In this document: positions 47,839-57,798 of the stretch, one piece after another
How positions within the stretch are numbered: the first letter of the stretch is position 1
How the letters are laid out: each line of letters begins with the position of its first letter
NCBI GenBank assembly: GCA_014656175.1
Contig: BNBX01000001.1
Coordinates: forward strand, 1-64,000
Length of the DNA stretch: 64,000 bases
Source: Streptomyces werraensis
GTDB lineage: Bacteria > Actinomycetota > Actinomycetes > Streptomycetales > Streptomycetaceae
Direction: 5' to 3'
The notes under the pieces: model-generated
Told to the model about the DNA's origin: nothing
The model's database searches: none
The model's input: only the letters and a program-made list of their open reading frames with translations
Made by a program: the position numbers and the translations under genes

Positions 47839-49734
47839 TCACCGGCTGTCCGCGACCGGGCGCCGGCCCGCCGGGGGGCGTGTCCCGGCCGGGACGGGGA
47901 GGTGTACGTGTGAGCCCTGGTGGGCCAGCTTGTCCCGGAGGGCGGTGAGGCGGCGGACGTGGTGGGGGTCGAGGGTGCCGGTGTCGTCGAGGTGGACGGC
48001 GCAGGCGGTGGTGGTGTCGACGAGCCGTTCGAGGGCTGTGGCGATCTCGTCGGCGCCGTCCGCGTGCCGGGCGAGCGGCGGGAGTTCGGCGGAGGCGAGG
48101 GCGATGGCGGCGCGGGCCTCGGCGAGGGTGCGGTAGGCCTCGCGGCGCAGCGCCCAGCGGGCCTCCCGGTCCTCGGACTCCCCCAGCACATGGGCGAGGT
48201 ACTCGCGGGCGGCACCGCTCGCCTCGGTGAGCCGGGCCCGAATGGCGTCGCCGCGCCGGCCGGGGACGGGCAGGTGTCCGACGACCAGCACGATGGCGCA
48301 GGCCAGCAGGGTCTCGCCGATCCGGGCGAGGGACGCCTGGGGTTCGCCGCCGGCCATCACCAGGGCCAGTACGAGCACGGTGACGACGGCGGTCTGCGCG
48401 GCGAAGTGCCGGGCGGCGAGCGGGATCAGCGCCCCGCAGAGGGCGACGAGGACGACGAGTCCTTCCGGCCGGGGCAGCACCGCGGCGAGTCCGGCGAACA
48501 GCAGCGCGCCGAGGACGGTTCCGGCGGCGCGGGACAGCACGCGGGAGGCCAGCGGCCCGAGGTCGGGCTTGACGAGGAAGACGGCGGTGGCGGGCAGCCA
48601 GTACCAGTGCTCGTGCTGGCCGTACCAGCGGGCGTGGTAGAGGGCCTGGGCGACGGCGGCGCTCGCGCCGAAGCAGAGGGCGACGCGCATCCCGTACTCC
48701 CGGCCGCGGGCGCCGAGGACGGTCCGCAGGACGGCGGTCCGGGAGCGCCTGCGGCCGTGCAGCCGCCGACTGTCCGCCCGGTCGAACGCCTCCGCCGCGT
48801 ACAGCAGGGCGTCGTCCAGGGCGCGCAGGCCGGGCGCGGAGCGGGTGGGGGCGGGCAGCGGGCCGGTGGGGGCGCCGTGGCGCACGGCGGCGGCGAGGCG
48901 GCGGGGCGCCTCGGACGTACGGTCCGGCACCGGGTCCCCCGCCCAGGCCAGCGCGGTCGCGGCCTCCGCGAGCGGGAGGGCGGCGGCGTACTGGGCGTGC
49001 AGCCGGCGTTCCGCCGCGGAGGAGGGGCGGCGGCGCAGCCGGGGCCCGGCGAGCGCGTCCTGCGCCTGGTCGAGGGCGGCGGTGAGCGCGGCCCGCCGTG
49101 CGGTGGCACTGCCGGAGCCGACGGCGTCGAGCAGCGCGGCGACGGCCTCGTACACCCCGGCGACGGCGGCGCGTTCCCCGTCGAAGCGCAGCTCGAAGCG
49201 GCGGTCCCCGGCGAGGGTGTGGGAGGTGGGCAGCGCGAGCCGCAGCAGGAGCAGCCAGGCGGCGCCCGCGACGAAGGCGGCCGCCCGCAGCCAGCCCGGC
49301 TCGGGCAGTGGCATACCTGCCCCGACGGCGGCGCCGACCAGCAGCTGCGTCCCCGCGGAGGACCCCACCGGCCCCAGCGCGCTGATCCCTCCGGCGGCCA
49401 GGCCCAGCACGGTCAGCAGCAGGGTGAGCAGCAGGGCAGGTGCGTGGTCCCCGGCGAGGGTGCCCGACAGCAGTCCGGCCGCGCCCGCGAGGGCGGGCGT
49501 CCCGATCCGGGCCACGGAGGCGCGGCGGCTGCCGGGCCGGTCGTTGATCCCGGCGAACATGGCGCCGATCGCGGCGACCACCCCAAGGGTGGGCCGTCCG
49601 GCGAGGACGGCGACGAGCAGCAGCGGCCCGCCGCCCAGCGCGCCGCGCAGCACCGCGCTGCGGGAGACCGGCCCCCGCTGGGAGCGGAGGGCATGGGCGA
49701 GCCACGGGGGTACGGCGGGGGCGGTGCGGGTCAC
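47839..49734 (-). CDS. FUSC-family membrane protein (aromatic-acid exporter/fusaric acid-resistance-like)
   Basis: 631 residues, GTG at 49732-49734 preceded by AGGAG. About two groups of five to six transmembrane segments (roughly residues 30-170 and 345-500) flank a long soluble region with many Ala/Arg/Leu helices. The second group shows WLPATAVFLVKPDLG and the conserved RVLSRAAGTVLGAL segment of FUSC domains. Such proteins are proton-driven efflux components, but no membrane-fusion partner is near. Ends at the repeat block. Confidence 0.83.
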   Translation of the reverse strand: MTRTAPAVPPWLAHALRSQRGPVSRSAVLRGALGGGPLLLVAVLAGRPTLGVVAAIGAMFAGINDRPGSRRASVARIGTPALAGAAGLLSGTLAGDHAPALLLTLLLTVLGLAAGGISALGPVGSSAGTQLLVGAAVGAGMPLPEPGWLRAAAFVAGAAWLLLLRLALPTSHTLAGDRRFELRFDGERAAVAGVYEAVAALLDAVGSGSATARRAALTAALDQAQDALAGPRLRRRPSSAAERRLHAQYAAALPLAEAATALAWAGDPVPDRTSEAPRRLAAAVRHGAPTGPLPAPTRSAPGLRALDDALLYAAEAFDRADSRRLHGRRRSRTAVLRTVLGARGREYGMRVALCFGASAAVAQALYHARWYGQHEHWYWLPATAVFLVKPDLGPLASRVLSRAAGTVLGALLFAGLAAVLPRPEGLVVLVALCGALIPLAARHFAAQTAVVTVLVLALVMAGGEPQASLARIGETLLACAIVLVVGHLPVPGRRGDAIRARLTEASGAAREYLAHVLGESEDREARWALRREAYRTLAEARAAIALASAELPPLARHADGADEIATALERLVDTTTACAVHLDDTGTLDPHHVRRLTALRDKLAHQGSHVHLPVPAGTRPPAGRRPVADSR

Positions 49735-50079
49735 AGGGCTCCTGTCGTCCGGTCGCTGCGGCTGCTCCTTCGGGCAACGCTGACCGGGGCGGAACTCATG
49801 CCCCCACGGTAAGGGGACTTCACCGACGGAAGGGAACAGGCGCGTTTCGCCGGTGTGACGGCCGGGCGGACGCGCGCGTCCGTCCCCCGCGGACCGCGCG
49901 GTGACCCCGCCCTCGAACTCGTCGGAAGTCCCGCAGTATCAGCCGCCTCCTTCCCTCTCGCCCGTCGAACTGGGCCGTTGGTGGGAAAGACCGCTCTCCG
50001 CGCGCCCGGGGTGGGCGGTGGACCTACGCTGCCGACATGGGGAGGCACAGTCCGCGCCATTTCCATTCGAGGAGAGCTG
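49735..50079. other. Divergent promoter region of the FUSC and glpF genes
   Basis: 345 bp with no credible coding frame. A TACGCT at about 50021 could be a -10 element for glpF but has no matching -35. No repeat or hairpin of note seen. Confidence 0.4.
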
Positions 50080-50982
50080 ATGGCTGATCGCGTTACAGCT
50101 CCGCGCCGACGCGGCTATCGCGAAGGCACAGGCGGCGAAATGCTCGCCGAATTCCTGGGGACGTTCGTCCTTATTCTGCTGGGTGTCGGATCCGTCGCCG
50201 TCGCCGTCGTGGGTCTGCCCGGTTCCGGGCGTCAGTTCGTGGACTTCGGTCCGGCGAACTGGCTCATCATCGCCTGGGGATGGGGCCTCGCCGTCGTCTT
50301 CGGCGTCTACGTCGCCGGCGGCATCAGCGGCGCCCACCTCAACCCGGCGGTGACGCTGGCGTTCGCCGTGCGCAGGGACTTCCCCCTGAAGAAGGTGCCC
50401 GCCTACTGGCTGGCCCAGGTGTGCGGCGCGTTCGTCGCCGCCGCGCTCGTCTACGCCTGTTACCGCTGGGCGATCGACGCCGCCGACGCGAAGGCAGGGC
50501 TGGCCCGTGACGAATCACTGGCCACCTATTCCATCTTCGCGACCTTCCCCGCGGAATACCTCGGCGATTCCTGGTGGGGTCCGCTGCTCGACCAGATCGT
50601 GGGTACCGGCATTCTGCTTCTTCTGGTCTGCGCACTCATCGACCTGAAGAATGTCGCGCCCCTGTCGAATCTCCACCCGTTCCTCATCGGTCTGGTGGTC
50701 GTCGCCATCGGCCTGTCCTTCGGAACGAATGCCGGATACGCGATCAACCCCGCGCGAGATTTCGGTCCGCGGCTGTTCACGTATTTCGAGGGCTGGGGTG
50801 ACATCGCCCTCCCGGGCACGTTCGGGTGGTTCAGCGGCTACTGGTGGATTCCCATCGTCGGCCCGCTGATCGGCGGCGTCGCCGGCGTGCTGGTGTACGA
50901 CCTCATGATCAAGCCGATGGTCACCGCCAGGGCGCGGGCGATGGAGGCCCAGGAGGAAGGCCCGGCCACCGAGGAGGCGTAG
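50080..50982 (+). CDS. glpF: Glycerol uptake facilitator (aquaglyceroporin)
   Basis: 300 residues, ATG 50080 with GAGGAG 5-6 nt upstream. Six transmembrane segments, two half-membrane loops with NPA boxes: [15 protein letters not shown] and [15 protein letters not shown]. The Asp after NPAR is characteristic of glycerol-conducting members rather than pure water channels. It passes glycerol inward by diffusion, trapped next by GlpK. Separated from glpK by 43 nt, same strand. Confidence 0.95.
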   Translation: MADRVTAPRRRGYREGTGGEMLAEFLGTFVLILLGVGSVAVAVVGLPGSGRQFVDFGPANWLIIAWGWGLAVVFGVYVAGGISGAHLNPAVTLAFAVRRDFPLKKVPAYWLAQVCGAFVAAALVYACYRWAIDAADAKAGLARDESLATYSIFATFPAEYLGDSWWGPLLDQIVGTGILLLLVCALIDLKNVAPLSNLHPFLIGLVVVAIGLSFGTNAGYAINPARDFGPRLFTYFEGWGDIALPGTFGWFSGYWWIPIVGPLIGGVAGVLVYDLMIKPMVTARARAMEAQEEGPATEEA

Positions 50983-51025
50983 GCCGCACCCGGGAGTCCG
51001 TCGTCACTCACGAAAGGTTTCAGCG

Positions 51026-52543
51026 ATGCCCGAATTCGTCGGCGCGGTGGACCAGGGGACCACCAGCACCCGATTCATGATCTTCGATCATGCCGGTAAC
51101 GAGGTGGCGAAGCACCAGCTGGAGCACCAGCAGATCCTGCCCCGTTCCGGCTGGGTCGAGCACGACCCGGTGGAGATCTGGGAGCGCACCAACACGGTGA
51201 TCCAGAACGCCCTCCGCGACGGCGGCCTGACGGCCTCCGACCTGCGGGCCATCGGCATCACCAACCAGCGTGAGACGACCGTCGTGTGGGATCCGCGCAC
51301 CGGCCGTCCGTACTACAACGCGATCGTCTGGCAGGACACGCGCACCGACAGCATCGCCGCCGCCCTCGAGCGCGAGGGCCACGGCGACACGATCCGCCAC
51401 AAGGCGGGGCTGCCGCCGGCCACCTACTTCTCCGGCGGCAAGATCAAGTGGCTGCTGGACAACGTGGACGGGCTGCGCGAGGCGGCCGAGGCGGGCAACG
51501 CCCTGTTCGGCAACACCGACGCCTGGGTGCTGTGGAACCTCACCGGAGGTCCGAACGGCGGCATCCACGCCACGGACGTGACCAACGCCAGCCGCACCAT
51601 GCTGATGAACCTGGAGACCCTCGACTGGGACGACGAGCTGCTCGGCATCTTCGGCATCCCGCGCTCGATGCTCCCGGCCATCCACCCCTCCTCGGACCCG
51701 GAGGCGTTCGGCCAGGCCCGTACGTCCCGCCCGCTGGGCGCCGCCGTGCCGATCACCGGCGTCCTCGGCGACCAGCACGCGGCCACGGTGGGGCAGGTCT
51801 GCTTCTCCCCCGGCGAGGCCAAGAACACGTACGGCACCGGCAACTTCCTGGTGCTGAACACCGGCACCGAACTCGTCCGCTCGCAGCACGGTCTGCTGAC
51901 GACGGTGGCGTACCAGTTCGCCGGCAGCCCGGCGGTGTACGCGCTGGAGGGCTCCATCGCCGTGACCGGCGCGGCGGTGCAGTGGCTGCGGGACCAGCTG
52001 AAGATCATCGGGAGCGCCCCGGACAGCGAGCAGCTGGCACGGTCGGTGGAGGACAGCGGCGGCATGTACTTCGTGCCGGCCTTCTCCGGCCTGTTCGCCC
52101 CCTACTGGCGTTCCGACGCCCGCGGCGCCATCGTCGGCCTGTCCCGGTACAACACCGGCGGCCACATCGCGCGAGCCACACTGGAGGCGATCTGCTACCA
52201 GAGCCGTGACGTGGTCGAGGCGATGGAGCAGGACTCCGGGGTGCACCTGGACGTGCTGAAGGTGGACGGCGGCGTCACCGCGAACGACCTGTGCATGCAG
52301 ATCCAGGCGGACGTGCTCGGGGTGCCGGTCAGCCGGCCCGTGGTCGCGGAGACCACCGCGCTGGGCGCCGCGTACGCCGCGGGCCTCGCCACGGGCTTCT
52401 GGAGCGACGAGAACGAGCTCCGCACGCACTGGCAGGAGTCCAGGCGCTGGGAGCCGTCGTGGGACGAGGACCGGCGCCGCCAGGGCTACGAGGACTGGAA
52501 GCGGGCCGTCGAGCGCACCCTGGACTGGGTGAAGGTCGACTGA
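51026..52543 (+). CDS. glpK: Glycerol kinase
   Basis: 505 residues, ATG at 51026 with GAAAGG upstream. FGGY-family ATPase: [13 protein letters not shown] near the N-terminus (phosphate loop), [13 protein letters not shown] and [10 protein letters not shown] (substrate), GVLGDQHAA, and the C-terminal [15 protein letters not shown] adenosine motif. It makes glycerol-3-phosphate from glycerol and ATP and traps glycerol in the cell. Forms an operon with glpF. No glpD or GylR-type regulator in the window. Confidence 0.97.
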   Translation: MPEFVGAVDQGTTSTRFMIFDHAGNEVAKHQLEHQQILPRSGWVEHDPVEIWERTNTVIQNALRDGGLTASDLRAIGITNQRETTVVWDPRTGRPYYNAIVWQDTRTDSIAAALEREGHGDTIRHKAGLPPATYFSGGKIKWLLDNVDGLREAAEAGNALFGNTDAWVLWNLTGGPNGGIHATDVTNASRTMLMNLETLDWDDELLGIFGIPRSMLPAIHPSSDPEAFGQARTSRPLGAAVPITGVLGDQHAATVGQVCFSPGEAKNTYGTGNFLVLNTGTELVRSQHGLLTTVAYQFAGSPAVYALEGSIAVTGAAVQWLRDQLKIIGSAPDSEQLARSVEDSGGMYFVPAFSGLFAPYWRSDARGAIVGLSRYNTGGHIARATLEAICYQSRDVVEAMEQDSGVHLDVLKVDGGVTANDLCMQIQADVLGVPVSRPVVAETTALGAAYAAGLATGFWSDENELRTHWQESRRWEPSWDEDRRRQGYEDWKRAVERTLDWVKVD

Positions 52544-52582
52544 GCCCGACGCGACCGGTCGGCGGGCGCCTCGCGCGGCGGC

Positions 52583-52774
52583 TCAGCGGTCGGCGATGTC
52601 CTCCCGCAGACCGTCGGAGAACTCCCACCAGGACAGCGGGAGCCAGTCGCCGTTGACGAACGCGTCCACGGTCGCGCCGCGGCCGCGGACGGTCACGGTC
52701 GTGCCCGGGGGGTATGTGGTGCCGGACAGCCCGGGCACGGCCACCAGCAGGGTTCCCAGCCTTTGAGCTGCCAT
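52583..52774 (-). CDS. Small hypothetical protein (63 aa)
   Basis: ATG at 52772-52774 preceded by GGGAAGGGCGGAG. The product MAAQRLGTLLVAVPGLSG..., with GTTVTVRGRGATVDAFVNGDW, looks like a small all-beta domain of conserved streptomycete type. It overlaps the upstream region of the FDH gene without clash and lies convergent to glpK. Function unknown. Confidence 0.5.
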   Translation of the reverse strand: MAAQRLGTLLVAVPGLSGTTYPPGTTVTVRGRGATVDAFVNGDWLPLSWWEFSDGLREDIADR

Positions 52775-52994
52775 TTCTCCGCCCTTCCCTCTCGTCGGGT
52801 GTCGCGTCGGGTGGCGTCCTGAACGCCGGGTGCGGCGCCCCCGGGAACGGGGCGGACGTCGCGGGGTATTCGTCGGATGCTACCGGCTTGCTCCGGGCAC
52901 AAGACCGGAGAATCATGAGATATCGGTCACGCGGGCCATCGGGAGGGGCGTCACTGCGCACCACGCAGAACACCAACCGAACGGAGATCGCACC

Positions 52995-54131
52995 ATGAAG
53001 GCCGTCGTGTACAAGGGACCGTTCGAGGTCGCCGTCGAGGACGTCGAGAACCCGACGATCCAGCATCCGAACGACGTGATCGTACGGATCACCTCGACCG
53101 CGATCTGCGGCTCCGACCTGCACATGTACGAGGGCCGCACGGCCGCCGAGCCGGGTATCACCTTCGGCCACGAGAACATGGGCATCGTCGCCGAGGTCGG
53201 CCCGGGCGTCACCTCGCTCAAGGAGGGCGACCGTGTGGTCATGCCCTTCAACGTCGCCTGCGGCTTCTGCACCAACTGCGTCGAGGGCTTCACGGGATAC
53301 TGTCTCACCGTCAACCCCGGCTTCCCCGGCGGCGCCTACGGCTATGTGGCCATGGGCCCCTGGAAGGGCGGACAGGCGGAGTACCTGCGCGTCCCCTACG
53401 CCGACTTCAACTGCCTGAAGCTGCCTGCGGGCACCGAGCACGAGATGGACTTCGTGCTCCTCGCGGACATCTTCCCCACCGGCTACCACGGCTGTGAACT
53501 CGCCCAGGTGCGCCCGGGCGACAGCGTCACCGTGTACGGCGCCGGACCGGTCGGCCTGATGGCCGCCTACTCGGCGATGCTGCGCGGCGCGCGGAAGGTG
53601 TTCGTGGTCGACCGCGTCGCCGAACGCCTGCAGAAGGCCGAGGAGATCGGCGCCGTGCCGATCAACTTCGCGGAGGGCGACCCGGTCGAGCAGATCCACG
53701 ACCAGACCGAGGGCATGGGCACCGACAAGGGCATCGACGCCGTCGGCTACCAGGCCTCGGCGGGCGGCGGCACCGACCGGGAGGAGCCGGCGACCGTGCT
53801 GAACTCGCTGGTCCGCACGGTCCGGGCGACCGGCATGCTCGGCATCCCCGGGCTGTACGTGCCGTCCGACCCCGGCGCCCCGGACGAGCAGTCCAAGCAG
53901 GGCATGCTGCTGGTCGCGGTCGGCAAGCTCTTCGAGAAGGGTCTGAAGCTCGGCACCGGCCAGTGCAACGTCAAGCGGTACAACCGGCAGCTCCGCGACA
54001 TGATCATCGAGGGGCGGGCCAAGCCCAGCTTCGTGGTCTCGCACGAGCTGCCGCTGGGCCAGGCGCCGTCGGCGTACGACAAGTTCGACAAGCGGATCGA
54101 GGGCTACACCAAGGTGGTGCTGCACCCGTAG
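52995..54131 (+). CDS. Zinc-dependent alcohol dehydrogenase, formaldehyde dehydrogenase-like
   Basis: 378 residues, ATG 52995 with ACGGAGA upstream. Catalytic zinc ligands: AICGSDLHMYEG (Cys), FGHENMGIV (His); structural zinc: CGFCTNCVEGFTGYC (four Cys); NAD(P) loop VYGAGPVGLMAAYSA. The long C-terminal half with QCNVKRYNRQLRDMI matches the glutathione-independent formaldehyde dehydrogenase (dismutase) group. Substrate could be formaldehyde or another aldehyde/alcohol. Next to glpFK by position; no shared promoter seen. Confidence 0.9.
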   Translation: MKAVVYKGPFEVAVEDVENPTIQHPNDVIVRITSTAICGSDLHMYEGRTAAEPGITFGHENMGIVAEVGPGVTSLKEGDRVVMPFNVACGFCTNCVEGFTGYCLTVNPGFPGGAYGYVAMGPWKGGQAEYLRVPYADFNCLKLPAGTEHEMDFVLLADIFPTGYHGCELAQVRPGDSVTVYGAGPVGLMAAYSAMLRGARKVFVVDRVAERLQKAEEIGAVPINFAEGDPVEQIHDQTEGMGTDKGIDAVGYQASAGGGTDREEPATVLNSLVRTVRATGMLGIPGLYVPSDPGAPDEQSKQGMLLVAVGKLFEKGLKLGTGQCNVKRYNRQLRDMIIEGRAKPSFVVSHELPLGQAPSAYDKFDKRIEGYTKVVLHP

Positions 54132-54153
54132 GCGAACGCGAGGACGCTGTCCG

Positions 54154-55131
54154 TCAGGGGCGGCGGCGGGCGTACCGGTCCGTCGCCGCCACAAGGGCGT
54201 CGTCGCCGACGGCGCCCGCGTCGTGCCCGGCGTCGTCGACGATCACCAGCTCGCTGCCCGGCCAGGCGTGGTGCAGCCGCCAGACGATGCCGAGGAGGTT
54301 GCCGAGGTCGAGGCTGCCCTGGACCAGGGTGCCGGGGACGTCCTCGAGGAGGCGGGCGTCGCGCAGGACGACGCCCTCCGCTCCCCCGTCGCCGGGGAAG
54401 TCGCCGAAGAAGTGGTCGTTGCCCCAGTAGTGGGTGACGGTGCGGGCGAAGCCGTGGCGGAACTCCGGGTCGCGGAACCGCTCGACGGAACCGGGCGGGG
54501 CGGGGATGATCGCCGTCTCCCAGTCCGTCCACGCCCGTGCCGCCCGCGCCCTGACCTCGGGGTCGGGTGATTCCAGCAGGCGGTTGTACGCGGCGGCCAG
54601 GTTGCCGTCACGCTCGTCCTCCGGGAGCTCGGCGAGGAACCGCTCGTACGCCTCCGGGAAGATCCGGCCGAGGCCCCGCGTCAGCAGGTCGACCTCGGCG
54701 GGCGAGCCGGTGGCCACGCCGGTCAGCACCAGTTCGGACACCACGCCGGGGTAGGTCTGCGCGTACCGCAGGCCCAGGGCCGAGCCGAAGGACACGCCCC
54801 ACACCAGCCAGCGCTCGATGCCCAGATGCGCGCGGAGCCGCTCCAGGTCCGCCATGAGGTGCGGCGCCGTGTTGACGCTCATGTCGGTGGCGGGGTCTGC
54901 GGCCGACGGCCGTGACCGTCCCGCGCCGCGCTGGTCGAACAGGACGATGCGGTAGGCCGCGGGGTCGAAGTAGCGCCGCAGTCCGGCCCCGGCGCCGGAG
55001 CCGGGCCCGCCGTGCAGCACCACAGCGGGTTTGCCGTGCGGGTTCCCGCTGGTCTCCCAGTAGAGGGAGTTGCCGTCCCCGACGTCGAGCATGCCTTGGT
55101 CGTACGGTTCGATCTCCGGATACCTGCCCAT
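54154..55131 (-). CDS. Proline iminopeptidase-like alpha/beta hydrolase
   Basis: 325 residues from the ATG at 55129-55131 (MGRYPEIEPYDQGML); the upstream frame to 55326 is low-complexity and rejected. The S33 motifs show HGGPGSGAGAGLRRYFDP (oxyanion region), the nucleophile elbow GVSFGSALGLRYAQ (usual GGSWG is GVSFG here), and a late VIVDDAGHDAG (His). It removes N-terminal proline from peptides. Convergent with the FDH gene, followed upstream by the UDG gene on the same strand. Confidence 0.9.
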   Translation of the reverse strand: MGRYPEIEPYDQGMLDVGDGNSLYWETSGNPHGKPAVVLHGGPGSGAGAGLRRYFDPAAYRIVLFDQRGAGRSRPSAADPATDMSVNTAPHLMADLERLRAHLGIERWLVWGVSFGSALGLRYAQTYPGVVSELVLTGVATGSPAEVDLLTRGLGRIFPEAYERFLAELPEDERDGNLAAAYNRLLESPDPEVRARAARAWTDWETAIIPAPPGSVERFRDPEFRHGFARTVTHYWGNDHFFGDFPGDGGAEGVVLRDARLLEDVPGTLVQGSLDLGNLLGIVWRLHHAWPGSELVIVDDAGHDAGAVGDDALVAATDRYARRRP

Positions 55132-55162
55132 CAGGGCACCGTAGCGCTGCCGGGCGGCCCGC

Positions 55163-55885
55163 TCACCTCTGTTTCGCCGGGCGCAGTCCGGCTGCAGTCG
55201 CCGCCGTGCGCAGGACGTCCCTGAGCATCTCGGGCGTGAGTTTGCCGGTGAAGGTGTTGCGCTGGCTGACGTGGAAGCAGCCGTGGAGGCCGAGCGGCGG
55301 GCCGTCGGCGGCGTCCAGCTGGACATGGGCGCCGTGCCCGAAGGCGGGCCGGGGGCGGGGCACGGTCCAGCCGGCCTCGGCGAACGCGGGCAGCGCCGCC
55401 TGCCAGCCGAAGGCGCCGAGGACGACCGCCGCCCGGACCGTCGGCCGCAGGAGCCGCAGCTCCTGCACCAGCCAGGGACGGCAGGCGTCCCGTTCGGCCG
55501 GGGTTGGCTTGTTGGCGGGCGGGGCGCAGTGCACGGGCGCGGTGACGCGGACCCCGTACAGCTCCAGACCGTCGTCGGCCTGCACGGAGGTCGGCTGCGA
55601 GGCCAGGCCCACGTCGTACAGCGCCCGGTACAGCACGTCGCCGGAGCGGTCCCCGGTGAACATCCGGCCGGTGCGGTTGCCGCCGTGCGCGGCGGGCGCG
55701 AGGCCGATGATCAGCAGCCGGGCGTCGGGCGGCCCGAACCCGGGCACCGGCCTCCCCCAGTACGTCCAGTCCGCGAACGCGGCCCGCTTGGTACGGGCGA
55801 TCTCCTCGCGCCAGGCGACCAGGCGCGGGCAGGCCCGACAGCCGGCGATACGCCGGTCGAGCCGGGCGAGGGCTTCGGGATCCAT
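55163..55885 (-). CDS. Uracil-DNA glycosylase, type 5 (UdgB-like)
   Basis: 240 residues from the ATG at 55883-55885. Fe-S-type cysteines CRACPRLVAWREEI open the protein; motif A reads GLAPAAHGGNRTGRMFTGDRSG, which in UdgB lacks the usual catalytic Asp/Asn, and a late FHVSQRNTFTGKL fits motif B. Such enzymes remove uracil, hypoxanthine and other deaminated bases from DNA. It is 31 nt upstream of the peptidase gene and divergent from the S4 gene. Confidence 0.88.
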   Translation of the reverse strand: MDPEALARLDRRIAGCRACPRLVAWREEIARTKRAAFADWTYWGRPVPGFGPPDARLLIIGLAPAAHGGNRTGRMFTGDRSGDVLYRALYDVGLASQPTSVQADDGLELYGVRVTAPVHCAPPANKPTPAERDACRPWLVQELRLLRPTVRAAVVLGAFGWQAALPAFAEAGWTVPRPRPAFGHGAHVQLDAADGPPLGLHGCFHVSQRNTFTGKLTPEMLRDVLRTAATAAGLRPAKQR

Positions 55886-55936
55886 GGCTCCACGGTAGGC
55901 GTCCGGTCTGCGGCCGGGCGGGCTAAGGTCGGGAAC

Positions 55937-56617
55937 ATGGTTGCGGAGGGTGCGCAGAACGACAGGACGGCCGGGGCGGACGACGGCGCGGCGGTCACGT
56001 CCGCGGGGACCACGCCCGAGGCGGTGGACCCCAAGGTCGCCGCGGCGGTGGCCGCCGCCGAGGCGGCGGGCCCGCAGAGCGGCGAGACCGTCCGGGTCGA
56101 CAGCTGGATCTGGTCGGTGCGGCTGGTCAAGACGCGGTCCATGGGGGCCGCCGCCTGCCGGGGCGGGCACGTCCGCGTGAACGGCGAGCGGGTGAAGCCG
56201 TCGCACTCCGTGCGGGTCGGCGACGAGGTGCGGGTGCGGGTCGAGACGCGGGAGCGGGTCGTCGTCGTGAAGCGGCTGATCCGCAAGCGGGTGGGGGCGC
56301 CGGTCGCCGTCCAGTGCTACGTCGACAACTCGCCGCCGCCTCCGCCGCGCGAGGCGGTCGCCCCCGCCGGCATCCGCGACCGCGGCGCGGGGCGCCCGAC
56401 CAAGCGGGACCGGCGTGAGCTGGAACGGCTGCGGGGGCTGGGGGGCCTCGGCGCCCCCGGTCCGCTCGGCGGGCTCGCGGGCCCGCCCGCCCTCGGCGAC
56501 CCGGGCGCGACGCCGGGCGGCGGCAAGGGCACGGGCGGCGCCACGGGCGGCCGTGGGACGGGCGGCGGCGGACGCCGGGGCCGGAACAAGGGGGCAGGGG
56601 GTGCGCCCAGGCGGTGA
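55937..56617 (+). CDS. S4-domain RNA-binding protein with Gly-rich tail
   Basis: 226 residues. ATG 55937. Residues 1-50 are acidic/Ala-rich and unstructured-looking; 52-125 are an S4 domain like heat-shock protein Hsp15 (VRVDSWIWSVRLVKTRSMG, GHVRVNGERVKPSHSVRVGD); the last ~60 residues are GGKGTGGATGG- and RGTGGGGRRG-type repeats ending KGAGGAPRR, like an RGG box. Hsp15 recycles blocked 50S subunits. The glycine tail would add nonspecific RNA contact. Convergent with the methyltransferase. Confidence 0.88.
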   Translation: MVAEGAQNDRTAGADDGAAVTSAGTTPEAVDPKVAAAVAAAEAAGPQSGETVRVDSWIWSVRLVKTRSMGAAACRGGHVRVNGERVKPSHSVRVGDEVRVRVETRERVVVVKRLIRKRVGAPVAVQCYVDNSPPPPPREAVAPAGIRDRGAGRPTKRDRRELERLRGLGGLGAPGPLGGLAGPPALGDPGATPGGGKGTGGATGGRGTGGGGRRGRNKGAGGAPRR

Positions 56618-56676
56618 GCACCGGTGCGGTCACCCGGAGCGGGACGCGCCGGCGTCCGGGCGACGAGCGGCCGAGG

Positions 56677-57369
56677 TCACGACATCGGCACCGCCCTCAC
56701 CCAGATCCCGTCCTCCGTCAGGTACCGGTCCACCCTCAGCCCTTCCTCCGCGAGTGCCGCCTCGAACTGCTCCGGGGTCAGCGGGCGTGACCGGAACGTC
56801 TGCGTCCAGGTCGCGTCCGGGAAGACGTACTCCGCGTGGACCGAGTCGACGCCGTCGCCCACCGGCTCCACGGACACGATCCGCACCGTGAAGCCCGACG
56901 GGTCGACACGCTCGCGCGGCACCTTGGTGTGGTAGTCCGCGCCCTCCCGCTGGATCAGCACGCACCCGCCTTCCGCGAGATGCCGTACGCAGGTGCGCAA
57001 CATGCCCCGGCGCACCTCGGCGTCCCCCGCGTGCACCAGGAACGAGGCCAGCAGCACCACGTCGAAGGTCTCGCCGAGGTCGAGCCGCTCGATCGGGCCG
57101 CATATCGTGCGCGCCCCGCGCACCCGCTCCAGCATCTCGGCGGACTCGTCCACCGCCGTCACCTCGAAGCCGCGCTCCAGCAGCGCGTGGGTCATCCGCC
57201 CCACCCCGCAGCCCAGCTCCAGGATCCTCGCGCCCGCCGGCACCGCCGCCGCGATGACGTCCGGCTCGTCCCCGACGGGAAGCCGCGCGTACAGCTCCAC
57301 CGCGCAGCCGTCCGGGGTGATGGCCCCGGGGCCCGTCCCCTCATACCCTGCCCTCATCATCTGCTCCAT
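56677..57369 (-). CDS. Class I SAM-dependent methyltransferase
   Basis: 230 residues with the SAM loop ILELGCGVGRMTHALLERGF, motif post I VTAVDESAEML, FDVVLLASFLVHAGD and LAEGGCVLIQREG. The start is one of three nearby Met codons (57369, 57360, 57357). Substrate unknown. Convergent with the S4 gene, divergent from the DUF6343 gene. Confidence 0.85.
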   Translation of the reverse strand: MEQMMRAGYEGTGPGAITPDGCAVELYARLPVGDEPDVIAAAVPAGARILELGCGVGRMTHALLERGFEVTAVDESAEMLERVRGARTICGPIERLDLGETFDVVLLASFLVHAGDAEVRRGMLRTCVRHLAEGGCVLIQREGADYHTKVPRERVDPSGFTVRIVSVEPVGDGVDSVHAEYVFPDATWTQTFRSRPLTPEQFEAALAEEGLRVDRYLTEDGIWVRAVPMS

Positions 57370-57497
57370 GCCCGTCGAACGGGCCGCCCCCGCACGTCCG
57401 TTCCCCTCTCCACCGACACCACCCGAACGAGTGACAGGGGCTCGGGACGGGCACCCGGAACGCGAAAGGGCTCGGCCGCCACAGGGTGAGGATCGCG

Positions 57498-57773
57498 ATG
57501 CGTACGGGCAGTGAACCGACGACCGCGCGGAGTCCTCTGCGCATGCGGTTCTGGCTGAGCGTGTGGGGTGTGGTCTGGACGGTGGCCGGAACGGTGGCGT
57601 TCGCGCTCGCCGGGTATCCGGGCTGGGCGCTGGCCTGCGGGATGCTGTTCCTGGTCGTCGTGGCGGACCTGGTGTTCGTGGTCCGCCACATCCGCCAGGG
57701 CCCGCACTACCAGCCGGGCCGCGACGTCCCGCCGTACGAGCCCCCGCACGGGCCGCCGGCGGACCGGCGCTAG
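57498..57773 (+). CDS. DUF6343-type two-helix membrane protein
   Basis: 91 residues from the ATG at 57498 (GAGG 6-9 nt upstream; a GTG at 57486 is possible). MRTGSEPTTARSPLRMRFWLSV is typical of this Streptomyces family, followed by two transmembrane helices (about residues 18-40 and 44-62) and a cytoplasmic-like Pro-rich C-terminus. Function unknown. Confidence 0.8.
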   Translation: MRTGSEPTTARSPLRMRFWLSVWGVVWTVAGTVAFALAGYPGWALACGMLFLVVVADLVFVVRHIRQGPHYQPGRDVPPYEPPHGPPADRR

Positions 57774-57798
57774 CCGCCCGAGGTCCTGCGCGGCGGGC

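Noticed and set aside
47186..49777. 863-codon minus-strand frame with repeats like GAADRLVGVGRAR
   Set aside because: Out of frame with the FUSC gene and made by reading through the 115-bp repeat block; no RBS.
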